A DNA stretch of 64,000 nt, taken from positions 78,888 to 142,887 of the forward strand of contig NZ_BALM01000009.1 of assembly GCF_000614975.1 (NCBI RefSeq). The letters run 5' to 3'. This document shows positions 10,129-18,054 of this stretch, in pieces (within the stretch, counting starts at the first letter, position 1; each line of letters opens with the position of its first letter). The DNA comes from Shewanella marina JCM 15074 (GTDB lineage: Bacteria; Pseudomonadota; Gammaproteobacteria; Enterobacterales; Shewanellaceae). The notes under the pieces were generated by a model that saw nothing but the letters and a program-made list of their open reading frames with translations, was not told the DNA's origin and did not search any database. Both the position numbers and the translations under genes were made by a program.

Positions 10129-11376
10129 ATGGATATTTTTAAAGCAACCCCAATAGACGTTTATTTAGGCGTGGGTATGTTTACGACTATTGTACTGATT
10201 TTGGTGCTGGTGATTTTATTCGCCAAATCAAAGTTAGTTGCTAGTGGTGATATTAACATTGGTATTAACGATGATCCTGAAAAAGGGATTAAGACGGGTG
10301 CCGGTGGTAAGTTATTAGGTGCATTGGCTGATAATGGCATTTTCGTTTCAAGTGCTTGTGGTGGCGGTGGCTCATGTGGTCAGTGCCGGGTTAAGATTAA
10401 ATCTGGTGGTGGTGATATTCTGCCGACAGAACTTGATCATATTAGTAAAGGTGAGGCTCGTGAGGGTTGCCGTTTATCATGCCAAGTTAATGTTAAAAGT
10501 GACATGGAAATTGAGCTTGATGAAGAAATTTTTGGTATCAAGAAGTGGGAATGTTCTGTCATTTCTAATGATAACAAAGCGACCTTTATTAAAGAGTTAA
10601 AGCTAGGTATTCCTGACGGTGAGTCAGTACCGTTCCGTGCTGGTGGCTATATTCAGATTGAAGCACCTGCGCACCATGTGCGTTATGCTGATTATGATAT
10701 TCCTGAAGAGTATCGTGGTGACTGGGAACACTTTGGTTTCTTCAAGTTAGAATCTAAAGTTGATGATACAACAATTCGTGCATACTCAATGGCTAACTAC
10801 CCAGAAGAGCATGGCATTATTATGCTAAACGTACGTATTGCTACCCCTCCACCACGTAATTTGACTTTACCATGCGGTAAGATGTCATCTTACATTTGGA
10901 GCCTAAAGGCGGGCGATAAAGTGACTATTTCAGGTCCATTTGGTGAGTTTTTTGCTAAAAAGACTGATGCTGAAATGGTCTTTATTGGCGGCGGTGCCGG
11001 TATGGCGCCAATGCGTTCGCACATCTTTGACCAATTAAAGCGTCTAAATTCTAAGCGTAAGATGAGTTTCTGGTACGGTGCTCGTTCTAAGCGTGAGATG
11101 TTCTATGTCGAAGATTTCGATATGCTTGCAAATGAAAATGACAATTTTAACTGGCATGTGGCATTATCTGATCCGCAACCCGAAGATAATTGGGATGGCT
11201 ATACTGGCTTTATCCACAATGTTCTTTATGAAAACTACTTGCGTGATCACGAGGCACCAGAGGACTGTGAGTTCTATATGTGTGGACCTCCAATGATGAA
11301 TGCGGCAGTTATCGGGATGCTAAAAGATCTCGGGGTCGAAGATGAAAATATCCTACTGGATGACTTCGGCGGTTAA
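10129..11376 (+). CDS. nqrF: Na(+)-NQR subunit F, NADH-oxidising
   Basis: A 415-residue NqrF, the electron entry subunit. Visible order: one N-terminal membrane helix (about residues 8-28); a ferredoxin-like domain with the [2Fe-2S] ligands in [15 protein letters not shown] and CRLSCQ; an FAD domain with [11 protein letters not shown]; and an NADH domain with [14 protein letters not shown] and [12 protein letters not shown]. It passes electrons from NADH through FAD and the cluster to the membrane subunits. It ends the six structural nqr genes; the apbE start is 26 bases downstream. Confidence 0.96.
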   Translation: MDIFKATPIDVYLGVGMFTTIVLILVLVILFAKSKLVASGDINIGINDDPEKGIKTGAGGKLLGALADNGIFVSSACGGGGSCGQCRVKIKSGGGDILPTELDHISKGEAREGCRLSCQVNVKSDMEIELDEEIFGIKKWECSVISNDNKATFIKELKLGIPDGESVPFRAGGYIQIEAPAHHVRYADYDIPEEYRGDWEHFGFFKLESKVDDTTIRAYSMANYPEEHGIIMLNVRIATPPPRNLTLPCGKMSSYIWSLKAGDKVTISGPFGEFFAKKTDAEMVFIGGGAGMAPMRSHIFDQLKRLNSKRKMSFWYGARSKREMFYVEDFDMLANENDNFNWHVALSDPQPEDNWDGYTGFIHNVLYENYLRDHEAPEDCEFYMCGPPMMNAAVIGMLKDLGVEDENILLDDFGG

Positions 11377-11402
11377 TGTCCAATTTATAGATGTAGGTCA
11401 CG

Positions 11403-12422
11403 ATGACTAAGACCTTAGTAAACTGGCTAACCTTGATTGGGTTAGCCTTTTTTATCACAGCTTGTTCGAATCAACCTGAACAAGTCGCACTTTCTGGCAG
11501 CACCATGGGCACGACATACCATATCAAGTATGTGCCTAATAAGCAGACACCGGAGCCACAGTTACTGCAAGCACAAATTGATTTAGCGTTAGATCAAGTT
11601 AATGATCAGATGAGTACCTATCGTAAAGACTCTGAGTTATCGCGATTTAACCAATCATTGTATGAGCAAAGTGTACCTGTGTCGGCAGATACCTTAAAAG
11701 TGATTCAAGAGGGCATCAAACTTAATGGTATTACAGATGGTGCGCTTGATATCACCTTAGGGCCGTTAGTGAACCTTTGGGGGTTTGGTCCAGATAAAAG
11801 GCCAACGACTATACCAACAAAAGCTGAAGTGCGACGAGCTAAGTTAAAGACTGGCATAGATGCACTGCATATTAAAGGCAATATGATCAGTAAAACTAAC
11901 CCTGACTTATATGTTGATTTATCATCAATTGCGAAAGGGTTTGGCGTTGATAAAGTTGCTAATATTCTGCAAAAATATCACGTGTCTGGTTACCTAGTTG
12001 AAATTGGTGGTGAGCTAAGAGTCAAGGGTAAAAAAGCAGATGGGGAACCATGGCGCATCGCCATTGAGCAACCATCAGATAATGGTAGAGCCGTACAACA
12101 GGTGATAGAACCAGGTACCATGGGCATGGCAACCTCTGGCGACTATCGTAATTATTATGAAGAGAACGGTAAGCGTTTTTCACATATTATTGACCCACGT
12201 ACTGGTTATCCAATTAATCATCGATTAGCTTCGGTAACCGTATTAGCGCCGCAATGTATGGTTGCTGATGGATATGCTACTGCGATGATGGTATTGGGAA
12301 CTAAAGCGTCACTAGCATTGGCCAACAAGCAAGGTTTAGCCATTATGCTAATTGAAAAGCAGGATGATGGCTTTAAGGTGTTTTATAGCGATGCTTTTAA
12401 ACCTTACTTAAAGCAACATTAA
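11403..12422 (+). CDS. apbE: FAD:protein FMN transferase ApbE (lipoprotein)
   Basis: A 339-residue ApbE with a lipoprotein signal (lipobox FFITAC, about residues 16-21). It transfers FMN from FAD to a Thr in target proteins on the periplasmic side; NqrB and NqrC upstream are the evident targets. The Mg/FAD-binding core is present: SSIAKGFGVDKVA, EIGGELRVKG, GMATSGDYRNYY and HIIDPRTGYPI. Its place directly after nqrF and before nqrM is the standard NQR maturation arrangement. A second, non-lipidated ApbE lies at 17108-18004. Confidence 0.94.
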   Translation: MTKTLVNWLTLIGLAFFITACSNQPEQVALSGSTMGTTYHIKYVPNKQTPEPQLLQAQIDLALDQVNDQMSTYRKDSELSRFNQSLYEQSVPVSADTLKVIQEGIKLNGITDGALDITLGPLVNLWGFGPDKRPTTIPTKAEVRRAKLKTGIDALHIKGNMISKTNPDLYVDLSSIAKGFGVDKVANILQKYHVSGYLVEIGGELRVKGKKADGEPWRIAIEQPSDNGRAVQQVIEPGTMGMATSGDYRNYYEENGKRFSHIIDPRTGYPINHRLASVTVLAPQCMVADGYATAMMVLGTKASLALANKQGLAIMLIEKQDDGFKVFYSDAFKPYLKQH

Positions 12423-12432
12423 GGAGTTGAAG

Positions 12433-12657
12433 ATGAGTTCGTTTATAGCTGCATTTGTAGTATTACTCGCATTTTTTGTTTTAATGTCAATTGGTTATAT
12501 TGTAAAACGAAAAGCTGTAGCAGGAAGCTGTGGTGGTTTAGGCGCTGTTGGTATTGCCAAAGCCTGTGACTGTGATGAGCCTTGTGATAGACGCAAAGCT
12601 AAAATGGCTAAAGAGCAAGCTAGATTAGATAAACTTAATCAAGATCGAATCATCTAA
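12433..12657 (+). CDS. nqrM: (Na+)-NQR maturation protein NqrM
   Basis: A 74-residue protein of the DUF539/NqrM family with one N-terminal membrane helix and a Cys-rich tail (GSCGGLGAVGIAKACDCDEPC). NqrM is needed to assemble functional NQR, probably by delivering iron to the site between NqrD and NqrE; four family Cys residues are visible. AAGGAG at 12421-12426 sets the ATG at 12433; an in-frame TTG at 12427 is too close to it. It closes the operon and a terminator follows. Confidence 0.93.
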   Translation: MSSFIAAFVVLLAFFVLMSIGYIVKRKAVAGSCGGLGAVGIAKACDCDEPCDRRKAKMAKEQARLDKLNQDRII

Positions 12658-12680
12658 ATAACACTTCTAAAGTCATACTT

Positions 12681-12710
12681 AAAAAACCGCAATTTGTTGC
12701 GGTTTTTTTA
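12681..12710 (+). terminator. Terminator of the nqr operon
   Basis: AAACCGCAA and TTGCGGTTT form the stem, followed by seven T residues. Confidence 0.85.
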
Positions 12711-12732
12711 TATCCACACTATTAATAAGAGT

Positions 12733-12751
12733 GATAATGATTGCCTTTATT
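12733..12751 (+). promoter_or_regulatory. Possible Fur box upstream of the bacterioferritin genes
   Basis: GATAATGATTGCCTTTATT matches the classical 19-base Fur consensus at about 14 of 19 positions, with a perfect left half. It lies roughly 90 bases before the first ferritin gene, where iron control is expected. The match is by eye and the right half is weak. Confidence 0.35.
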
Positions 12752-12843
12752 ATTCTTAACTAATTGAAAAGTAACATAAATATTGTTAATTCTTTGTTAA
12801 TTGTACTAAAGTTAATACTAGGTACTAATAAAGGAATTTTGTA

Positions 12844-13317
12844 ATGAAAGGTCAAGTGAACATTATTGGACTACTCAATAGGATGTTAACCATTGAGTTA
12901 ACAGCGATTAATCAATATTTCTTACATGCGCGTATGTTTAATAATTGGGGACTTGAAGGGTTGAATCATGCCGAATATAAGAAATCAATTGAAGATATGA
13001 AGCATGCAGATAAATTAATCGAGCGAGTATTATTTTTAGAAGGTTTACCGAATTTACAGCAATTAGATAAATTGCATATTGGTGAAGACAGTGAAGAGAT
13101 GCTCAATTTAGATAAGCAGATGATTGAAGGTCAAATCAGTGAGCTTAGGCAAGCAATCGCAGCGTGTGAAGTTGCGCAAGACTATGTCAGTCGCGATCTA
13201 TTAGAAGATATTCTAGAAGATGAAGAGGAGCATTTAGACTGGCTAGAAGCACAGTTTGATTTGATCCGTATGACAGGTATTGAAAACTACCTACAATCAC
13301 AAATTAATCAACAATAG
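12844..13317 (+). CDS. bfr: Bacterioferritin, haem-binding type subunit
   Basis: A 157-residue bacterioferritin. By alignment to E. coli Bfr numbering, Met52 (haem ligand) is kept in SIEDMKHAD, and E18, H54, E127 and H130 are present. Ferroxidase ligand E51 is Asp and E94 is Ile, so the di-iron site looks impaired. Bacterioferritins form 24-subunit iron-storage cages with haem at two-fold interfaces. The second gene, 9 bases downstream, has the opposite pattern, which suggests a mixed cage in which this subunit supplies haem binding. GGAAT lies before the ATG; a possible Fur box lies upstream. Confidence 0.92.
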   Translation: MKGQVNIIGLLNRMLTIELTAINQYFLHARMFNNWGLEGLNHAEYKKSIEDMKHADKLIERVLFLEGLPNLQQLDKLHIGEDSEEMLNLDKQMIEGQISELRQAIAACEVAQDYVSRDLLEDILEDEEEHLDWLEAQFDLIRMTGIENYLQSQINQQ

Positions 13318-13326
13318 GAGGCTATT

Positions 13327-13794
13327 ATGCAAGGACACCAACAGGTTATTGATGCGCTTAATAAACTTCTTACCGGCGAATTATCAGCCATGGATCAATA
13401 TTTTGTTCATGCCAGAATGTATGACGATTGGGGCATTACTGAACTGTTTGAACGCATTAACCATGAGTCAGACGATGAGCGAGTACATGCTTCCAAGTTA
13501 ATTGAACGGATTTTATTTCTAGAAGGCACTCCAGATGTTGCCGCGAGACTGCCGCTTACTATTGGTAAAGATGTGCAGCAGATGCTGTATAACGATCTGC
13601 AATATGAGTATATGGTGGCTGATAATCTCCGTGAAGTGATAGCCCTTTGTGAGCAACTACAAGACTTTCAAACTCGTGATATCTTGATGGTATTACTCGA
13701 GGAAACCGAGTCTGATCATATGTATTGGTTGGAGAAGCAGCTTGGTCTGATTGATAAAGTTGGTTTACAAAATTATATTCAAAGCAAAATGTAG
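13327..13794 (+). CDS. bfr: Bacterioferritin, ferroxidase type subunit
   Basis: A 155-residue bacterioferritin paralogue of the preceding gene. It keeps the ferroxidase ligands (E18, E51, H54, E94 and the late ExxH-type pair in ETESDHMYWLE, shifted by one inserted residue), while the haem-ligand Met52 is Arg in DDERVHASK. It is therefore predicted to oxidise and store iron but not to bind haem in the usual way. Paired alpha/beta bacterioferritins are known in Neisseria and Pseudomonas-like bacteria. It starts after AGGAGG, 9 bases behind the first gene, so the two are one operon closed by a strong terminator. Confidence 0.92.
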   Translation: MQGHQQVIDALNKLLTGELSAMDQYFVHARMYDDWGITELFERINHESDDERVHASKLIERILFLEGTPDVAARLPLTIGKDVQQMLYNDLQYEYMVADNLREVIALCEQLQDFQTRDILMVLLEETESDHMYWLEKQLGLIDKVGLQNYIQSKM

Positions 13795-13818
13795 TCATAT
13801 TTTTGTCCATAAAATAAT

Positions 13819-13860
13819 AAAAAGTGCTGTGATATAGCAATGAATCACAGCACTTTTTAT
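13819..13860 (+). terminator. Terminator after the bacterioferritin pair
   Basis: AAAGTGCTGTGAT at 13821-13833 pairs perfectly with ATCACAGCACTTT at 13844-13856, followed by T residues. Confidence 0.9.
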
Positions 13861-13893
13861 TGTTGTCGGTTATCTTCTACTTAAAAATAGTTA

Positions 13894-13909
13894 CTGTAAT
13901 TTTATACAG
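13894..13909 (+). promoter_or_regulatory. LexA (SOS) box in the dinB promoter
   Basis: CTGTAATTTTATACAG is a perfect CTGT-N8-ACAG LexA operator. It sits between a -35-like TTACTG (13891-13896) and a -10 TATAAT (13915-13920) with 18-base spacing, so LexA binding would block the promoter directly. The dinB start is about 45 bases downstream. Confidence 0.85.
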
Positions 13910-13953
13910 TGTATTATAATCAACTCGATCATAGTTAACCTTACTAATAGCTT

Positions 13954-15024
13954 ATGCAACGAAAGATTATTCACATCGATATGGATTGTTTTTATGCCGC
14001 AGTAGAGATGCGTGACTTTCCCGAGTTGCGTGGTATCCCTATTGCGGTAGGAGGACGTAGTGATCGACGTGGGGTAATCAGTACTTGTAACTATGAAGCA
14101 AGAGCCTTTGGTGTCCGTTCTGCCATGGCGTCAGGTTACGCGCTCAAGCTCTGTCCACATTTGACCTTGGTAAAAGGGCGCATGGAGGTCTATAAACAGG
14201 TCTCAAATCAAATTAGAGCTATCTTCTATCGTTATACCGATTTAGTTGAGCCACTTTCATTGGATGAAGCTTATCTTGATGTGACTCACTGTAGCTTGCA
14301 TCAAGGTTCTGCCACTCTAATTGCACAAGCTATTCGCGCTGATATTTTAAATGAGACGGGTCTAACGGCATCCGCAGGGGTAGCACCGATTAAGTTTCTT
14401 GCCAAAATCGCTTCTGATTTAAACAAACCGAATGGCCAATATGTGATCCCACCTGATGATATTGTGGGGTTTATGCCAAGCTTAGCACTGAAGAAAATAC
14501 CGGGTGTCGGTAAGGTTACGGCAAAAAAACTGGCTGATATGGGATTAGAAACCTGCGGTGATGTGCAAAGTTTTGATGAAACTAAATTGGTACAACAGTT
14601 TGGTAAGTTTGGTCATTTACTGTTTGAGCGTGCACAAGGTATCGATGCTCGTGCAATAGAGCCTAATCGTGAGCGTAAATCAGTCGGTGTTGAAACTACA
14701 CTGGCACAAGATATTTATACCTTGGCAGAGTGCCAACAAATTATGCCTAAGTTATTGCAAGAATTGTCAGTGCGGATGCAACGGGGCGCCAGTGGCCGAC
14801 AAGTGCAAAAGCAGGTGGTTAAACTCAAGTTTGATGATTTCAAACAAACCACCATTGAGCAACGTAGCGATAAAGTGTCTGTTAAATTGTTTTATGCATT
14901 ATTAGAAGAAGCATTAACAAGGCAAGAGGGACGAGGTATACGTTTACTTGGAGTGACGGTCGGGCTTGCGAGCGAGCAACAACCTGCTAGTTCAAATAGA
15001 TTACAGTTAGATTTAGATTTGTAA
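13954..15024 (+). CDS. dinB: DNA polymerase IV
   Basis: A 356-residue Y-family polymerase for translesion synthesis. The N-terminus [17 protein letters not shown] carries the first catalytic Asp pair, [12 protein letters not shown] the second catalytic acidic residues, and [16 protein letters not shown] and [17 protein letters not shown] are family signatures; helix-hairpin-helix [13 protein letters not shown] follows. The last residues QLDLDL resemble a beta-clamp binding tail. A perfect LexA box overlaps its promoter, giving SOS induction. Confidence 0.96.
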   Translation: MQRKIIHIDMDCFYAAVEMRDFPELRGIPIAVGGRSDRRGVISTCNYEARAFGVRSAMASGYALKLCPHLTLVKGRMEVYKQVSNQIRAIFYRYTDLVEPLSLDEAYLDVTHCSLHQGSATLIAQAIRADILNETGLTASAGVAPIKFLAKIASDLNKPNGQYVIPPDDIVGFMPSLALKKIPGVGKVTAKKLADMGLETCGDVQSFDETKLVQQFGKFGHLLFERAQGIDARAIEPNRERKSVGVETTLAQDIYTLAECQQIMPKLLQELSVRMQRGASGRQVQKQVVKLKFDDFKQTTIEQRSDKVSVKLFYALLEEALTRQEGRGIRLLGVTVGLASEQQPASSNRLQLDLDL

Positions 15025-15130
15025 TCATCATCTGCAATTTCCTTCACTTATAGCCACTTGCCTAATTTACAATCAGCCTGTAGTGTTAAATCATTGTTGC
15101 TAAATGGAATGGGAATAATAGGCGGCATTG

Positions 15131-15601
15131 ATGAAATACTTATGGATAACCTTATTAATATTTGTCAGTACAGTAAGTACAGCTGCACCCTCATTGGATG
15201 TGATGGTTGCTGACAAACAAGGCCAACTTGTGAGTTTAAGTGAGTTTAAAGGCAAAGTAGTGTATGTCGATTTTTGGGCATCATGGTGTGGTCCTTGTCG
15301 TAAATCCTTTCCTTGGATGGAGCAGATGCACAATCAATATCAAGCGCAGGGACTCGCCGTCGTTGCGATTAACCTTGATACAGAACCTCGTTTCGCTGAA
15401 CAATTCTTAAAGGATCTGCCCGCTAGTTTTTCCATTTTATATAACCCCGATGGTGACATTGCCCGTCAGTTTGATCTGCAAGGAATGCCAAGCAGTTTTA
15501 TTTTTAATCGTACAGGCGAGTTGGTTTATCAACATGTTGGATTTTTTAATAAGCAGCAGAAACAATATGAGCAACAGCTGATTGATTTACTAAAGGAGTA
15601 G
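15131..15601 (+). CDS. TlpA-like periplasmic thioredoxin
   Basis: A 156-residue TlpA/ResA-type thioredoxin with an N-terminal signal peptide (WITLLIFVSTVSTAA) and the active-site motif WCGPC in VYVDFWASWCGPCRKSF. The cis-proline loop is in GMPSSFIFNR. Such proteins reduce or exchange disulfides outside the cytoplasm. It is the first gene of a tight cluster with a DUF4266 lipoprotein, a DUF3570 protein and an ApbE homologue; its stop TAG sits 3 bases before the next ATG. The Cys-rich tail of the DUF4266 protein is a plausible client, but this is inference. Confidence 0.88.
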   Translation: MKYLWITLLIFVSTVSTAAPSLDVMVADKQGQLVSLSEFKGKVVYVDFWASWCGPCRKSFPWMEQMHNQYQAQGLAVVAINLDTEPRFAEQFLKDLPASFSILYNPDGDIARQFDLQGMPSSFIFNRTGELVYQHVGFFNKQQKQYEQQLIDLLKE

Positions 15602-15603
15602 TG

Positions 15604-15819
15604 ATGAAGCTTAAAATTTGTCTTGGCTTATTGATGTTAACGTTAGGTGGTTGCTCAAGCCTCGGGGTTGAACCCTGGCAAAAACAGCATTTTGCTCGTG
15701 AAGATATGGCGCTTAATCATGAAAAACTCGATCTCTCTTTAGATGACCATATCTATTTTAGTAAAGAAGGCTCTAGTGGTGGCCGGGCTTTTGCTGGTGG
15801 GGGCTGTGGATGCAATTAA
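15604..15819 (+). CDS. DUF4266 family small lipoprotein
   Basis: A 71-residue lipoprotein: signal peptide with lipobox LTLGGC, then a short charged segment (FAREDMAL, SLDDHIYFSKEG), then a glycine-rich tail ending in GGGCGCN. That tail is the hallmark of DUF4266 as I recall it. AAGGAG lies inside the end of the TlpA-like gene. The last 10 bases overlap the DUF3570 gene. The function is unknown; the pair of Cys in the conserved tail suggests metal binding, a disulfide or a modification site. Confidence 0.8.
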   Translation: MKLKICLGLLMLTLGGCSSLGVEPWQKQHFAREDMALNHEKLDLSLDDHIYFSKEGSSGGRAFAGGGCGCN

Positions 15820-17108
15820 CGCATAAAAAGAACATTGCTCAGGCATTAGCAATCGCCAGTTGTGGCTTAGTTAACCCTGTAGCAGAGGCTGCAACCGATG
15901 ATCGTTTTTTTAGTGGCTGGGATATTGATGCCGCGTTAATGTATTACGGCGAACAAGATAGAGTTCAGGCCATTGAAGCGATAGGTGATTTTCAAAAACA
16001 GTATGACGATGAATCTCAACTTAACCTTAAAGTCGTATTTGATTCTCTAACAGGAGCATCTGCTTCGGGTGCGGTGGCACAATCTCAACATCAAACATTT
16101 ACCAGACCTTCTGGTGATGGCCAATATATTGTCGGTGCGGGTGATACGCCGTTAGACGATAGCTTTAAAGATACTCGCTTACAGCTCAGTGCTAATTGGA
16201 TTGAACAATTGTCGTTAGAATGGCAAAGCAATATTGGGGTATATGGCTCGCGTGAATTTGATTACACTTCTTTAGGGGTTAACGGTGGTATTGAGCGTAG
16301 CTTAAATAAAGATAATACCACACTGGCCATATCAGCAGCTTATACCTATGACTTGTTAGAACCTGTGGGTGCTAAACCTGTTCCCTTATCAGCAATGGCC
16401 ATTCGGCAGGACTTTATTTCAGAGCAAGCTTTTAGACAAGCCTTTAACTTAACTCGTGGTGATGATTCTGATGATAAACAAACGCTTGATCTGATTTTAG
16501 GCTTAACTCAAATTATTAATGCCAATTGGTTAATGCAGTTTAATTATGGTTTATCGAGTGTTGCTGGGTATTTGACCGATCCTTATAAAATTTTATCAGT
16601 GGTGGACAACAGTGGCACCAGTCAACAATATCGTTATGAACATCGACCTGATTCTCGTTTAAAACACAGTCTATTTGCGTTAGCTAAAGGTGTTGTTGCT
16701 GGGGATATTGTCGACATATCCTATCGCTATAACAGTGATGACTGGGATATCAACTCACATACGTTTGATGGTCATTATCGACACTATTTTAGTGATGATT
16801 TTTATGGGCAATTACATCTTCGCTATTATTTGCAATCGGCGGCTGAGTTCTACCAACCTTTTTTGTTGATGGGATCAATATTACCCGAGTATGCCAGTGC
16901 TGATTACCGCATAGGTGAGATGACAACCTATACCTTTGGCATCAAGTTTGGCCATAAACTTAAAGGTGACCATGAACTCAGTTATCGATTGGAATGGTAC
17001 CAGCAAACGCCTAAAAATAATGGCACAGCATTAGTGGGGCAACTACAGCAGCATGAGCTGTTTCCTAGCCTCACGGCGGTAATTGCTCAGGTGAGTTACT
17101 CTTTTTAA
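15810..17108 (+). CDS. DUF3570 family outer-membrane-like protein
   Basis: A 432-residue protein with a signal peptide (AQALAIASCGLVNPVAEA) and long alternating segments rich in aromatic residues, ending in VSYSF with a terminal Phe. This is the usual signature of an outer membrane beta-barrel. Motifs such as DTRLQLSANW and FGIKFGHKLKGDHELSYRLEW fit DUF3570 as I remember it. It overlaps the DUF4266 gene and its stop overlaps the start of the second ApbE gene. No enzyme activity can be assigned; a porin-like or secretion role for a modified lipoprotein partner is possible but unproven. Confidence 0.78.
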   Translation: MQLTHKKNIAQALAIASCGLVNPVAEAATDDRFFSGWDIDAALMYYGEQDRVQAIEAIGDFQKQYDDESQLNLKVVFDSLTGASASGAVAQSQHQTFTRPSGDGQYIVGAGDTPLDDSFKDTRLQLSANWIEQLSLEWQSNIGVYGSREFDYTSLGVNGGIERSLNKDNTTLAISAAYTYDLLEPVGAKPVPLSAMAIRQDFISEQAFRQAFNLTRGDDSDDKQTLDLILGLTQIINANWLMQFNYGLSSVAGYLTDPYKILSVVDNSGTSQQYRYEHRPDSRLKHSLFALAKGVVAGDIVDISYRYNSDDWDINSHTFDGHYRHYFSDDFYGQLHLRYYLQSAAEFYQPFLLMGSILPEYASADYRIGEMTTYTFGIKFGHKLKGDHELSYRLEWYQQTPKNNGTALVGQLQQHELFPSLTAVIAQVSYSF

Positions 17109-18004
17109 TGCGTATGAATACTCAATTAAAGCAGCAAACATGGGGTTTTAGTGGTTCGTTCCGAGCAATGGCAAGTCCATGTGAATTACTTATTGCGACT
17201 GATGATAAACAAGTCGCAATGCAAATGTTGCAACTTGCCAGCGATGAAGCGCAGCGGATTGAAGCTAAATATAGTCGTTTTATCAGCGCAAATGTATTGT
17301 GGCAGATTAATCATGCTCAAGGAAAATCTGTTGCAATAGACGCTGAAACCTATCAGTTATTATTGTTTGCTCAGCAATGTTATCAATTAAGTGATGGTTT
17401 ATTTGATATCAGTGCCGGTAAATTGATGCGACTATGGCGCTTTGATAAAAACTCAGCTATTCCGACGCCTGAAATATTGAATCAGGCATTGTTGGCGGTT
17501 GATTTTGAACAAGTTAAATTTACTACCACAGAGCTGCAAATACCAACCGAGATGTACTTAGATTTTGGGGGGATAGGTAAGGAGTATGCTGTTGACCGGG
17601 TAGCCAATACGTTGGCACAACGATGGCCTGATATCTCGGTTTTAGTTAATTTTGGTGGTGATATTGCTTGTCCTGTAAAACGTGTTGCTGAGTGTAGTCC
17701 ATGGCAAGTGGGCATTGAAGATCCACAGCGGTTAGATCAAGCCTTAGTTAGCTTGCAGATCCGTCAAGGCGCACTGGCAACCAGTGGTGATACTCGTCGT
17801 TATATTGAGCTTGATGGTGTTCGTTATGGGCATATTATCAACCCTAAAACGGGCTACCCTGTGGTTCATGCTCCGCGTTCTGTGACGGTATTAGGCCCAA
17901 ATTGTTTAACCGCGGGGATGTTAGCGACGATGGCGATGTTACAAGGTGAGCAAGCAGAAGATTTTTTAACTGAGCAGCAAGTGCAATTTAAGATTTATCG
18001 TTAG
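17108..18004 (+). CDS. FAD:protein FMN transferase (ApbE family), second copy
   Basis: A 298-residue ApbE homologue. Core motifs are kept: DISAGKLMRLWRF, LDFGGIGKEYAVDRVA, LATSGDTRRYI and HIINPKTGYPV. Unlike the nqr-linked ApbE there is no signal peptide or lipobox at the start; the sequence opens directly with the SGSFRAMASPCELLIA domain start. It is translationally coupled to the DUF3570 gene and is probably dedicated to the upstream envelope cluster. No FMN-binding domain or SGAT acceptor motif is obvious in the three neighbours, so the target is unknown. Confidence 0.87.
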   Translation: MRMNTQLKQQTWGFSGSFRAMASPCELLIATDDKQVAMQMLQLASDEAQRIEAKYSRFISANVLWQINHAQGKSVAIDAETYQLLLFAQQCYQLSDGLFDISAGKLMRLWRFDKNSAIPTPEILNQALLAVDFEQVKFTTTELQIPTEMYLDFGGIGKEYAVDRVANTLAQRWPDISVLVNFGGDIACPVKRVAECSPWQVGIEDPQRLDQALVSLQIRQGALATSGDTRRYIELDGVRYGHIINPKTGYPVVHAPRSVTVLGPNCLTAGMLATMAMLQGEQAEDFLTEQQVQFKIYR

Positions 18005-18010
18005 CCATAA

Positions 18011-18040
18011 AAAAACGCAACCGATAGGTTGCGTTTTGTC
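18011..18040. terminator. Bidirectional terminator between apbE homologue and pepD
   Basis: AAAACGCAACC and GGTTGCGTTTT pair perfectly around GATA, between converging genes. Confidence 0.88.
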
Positions 18041-18054
18041 ATATGATTTTGCGA

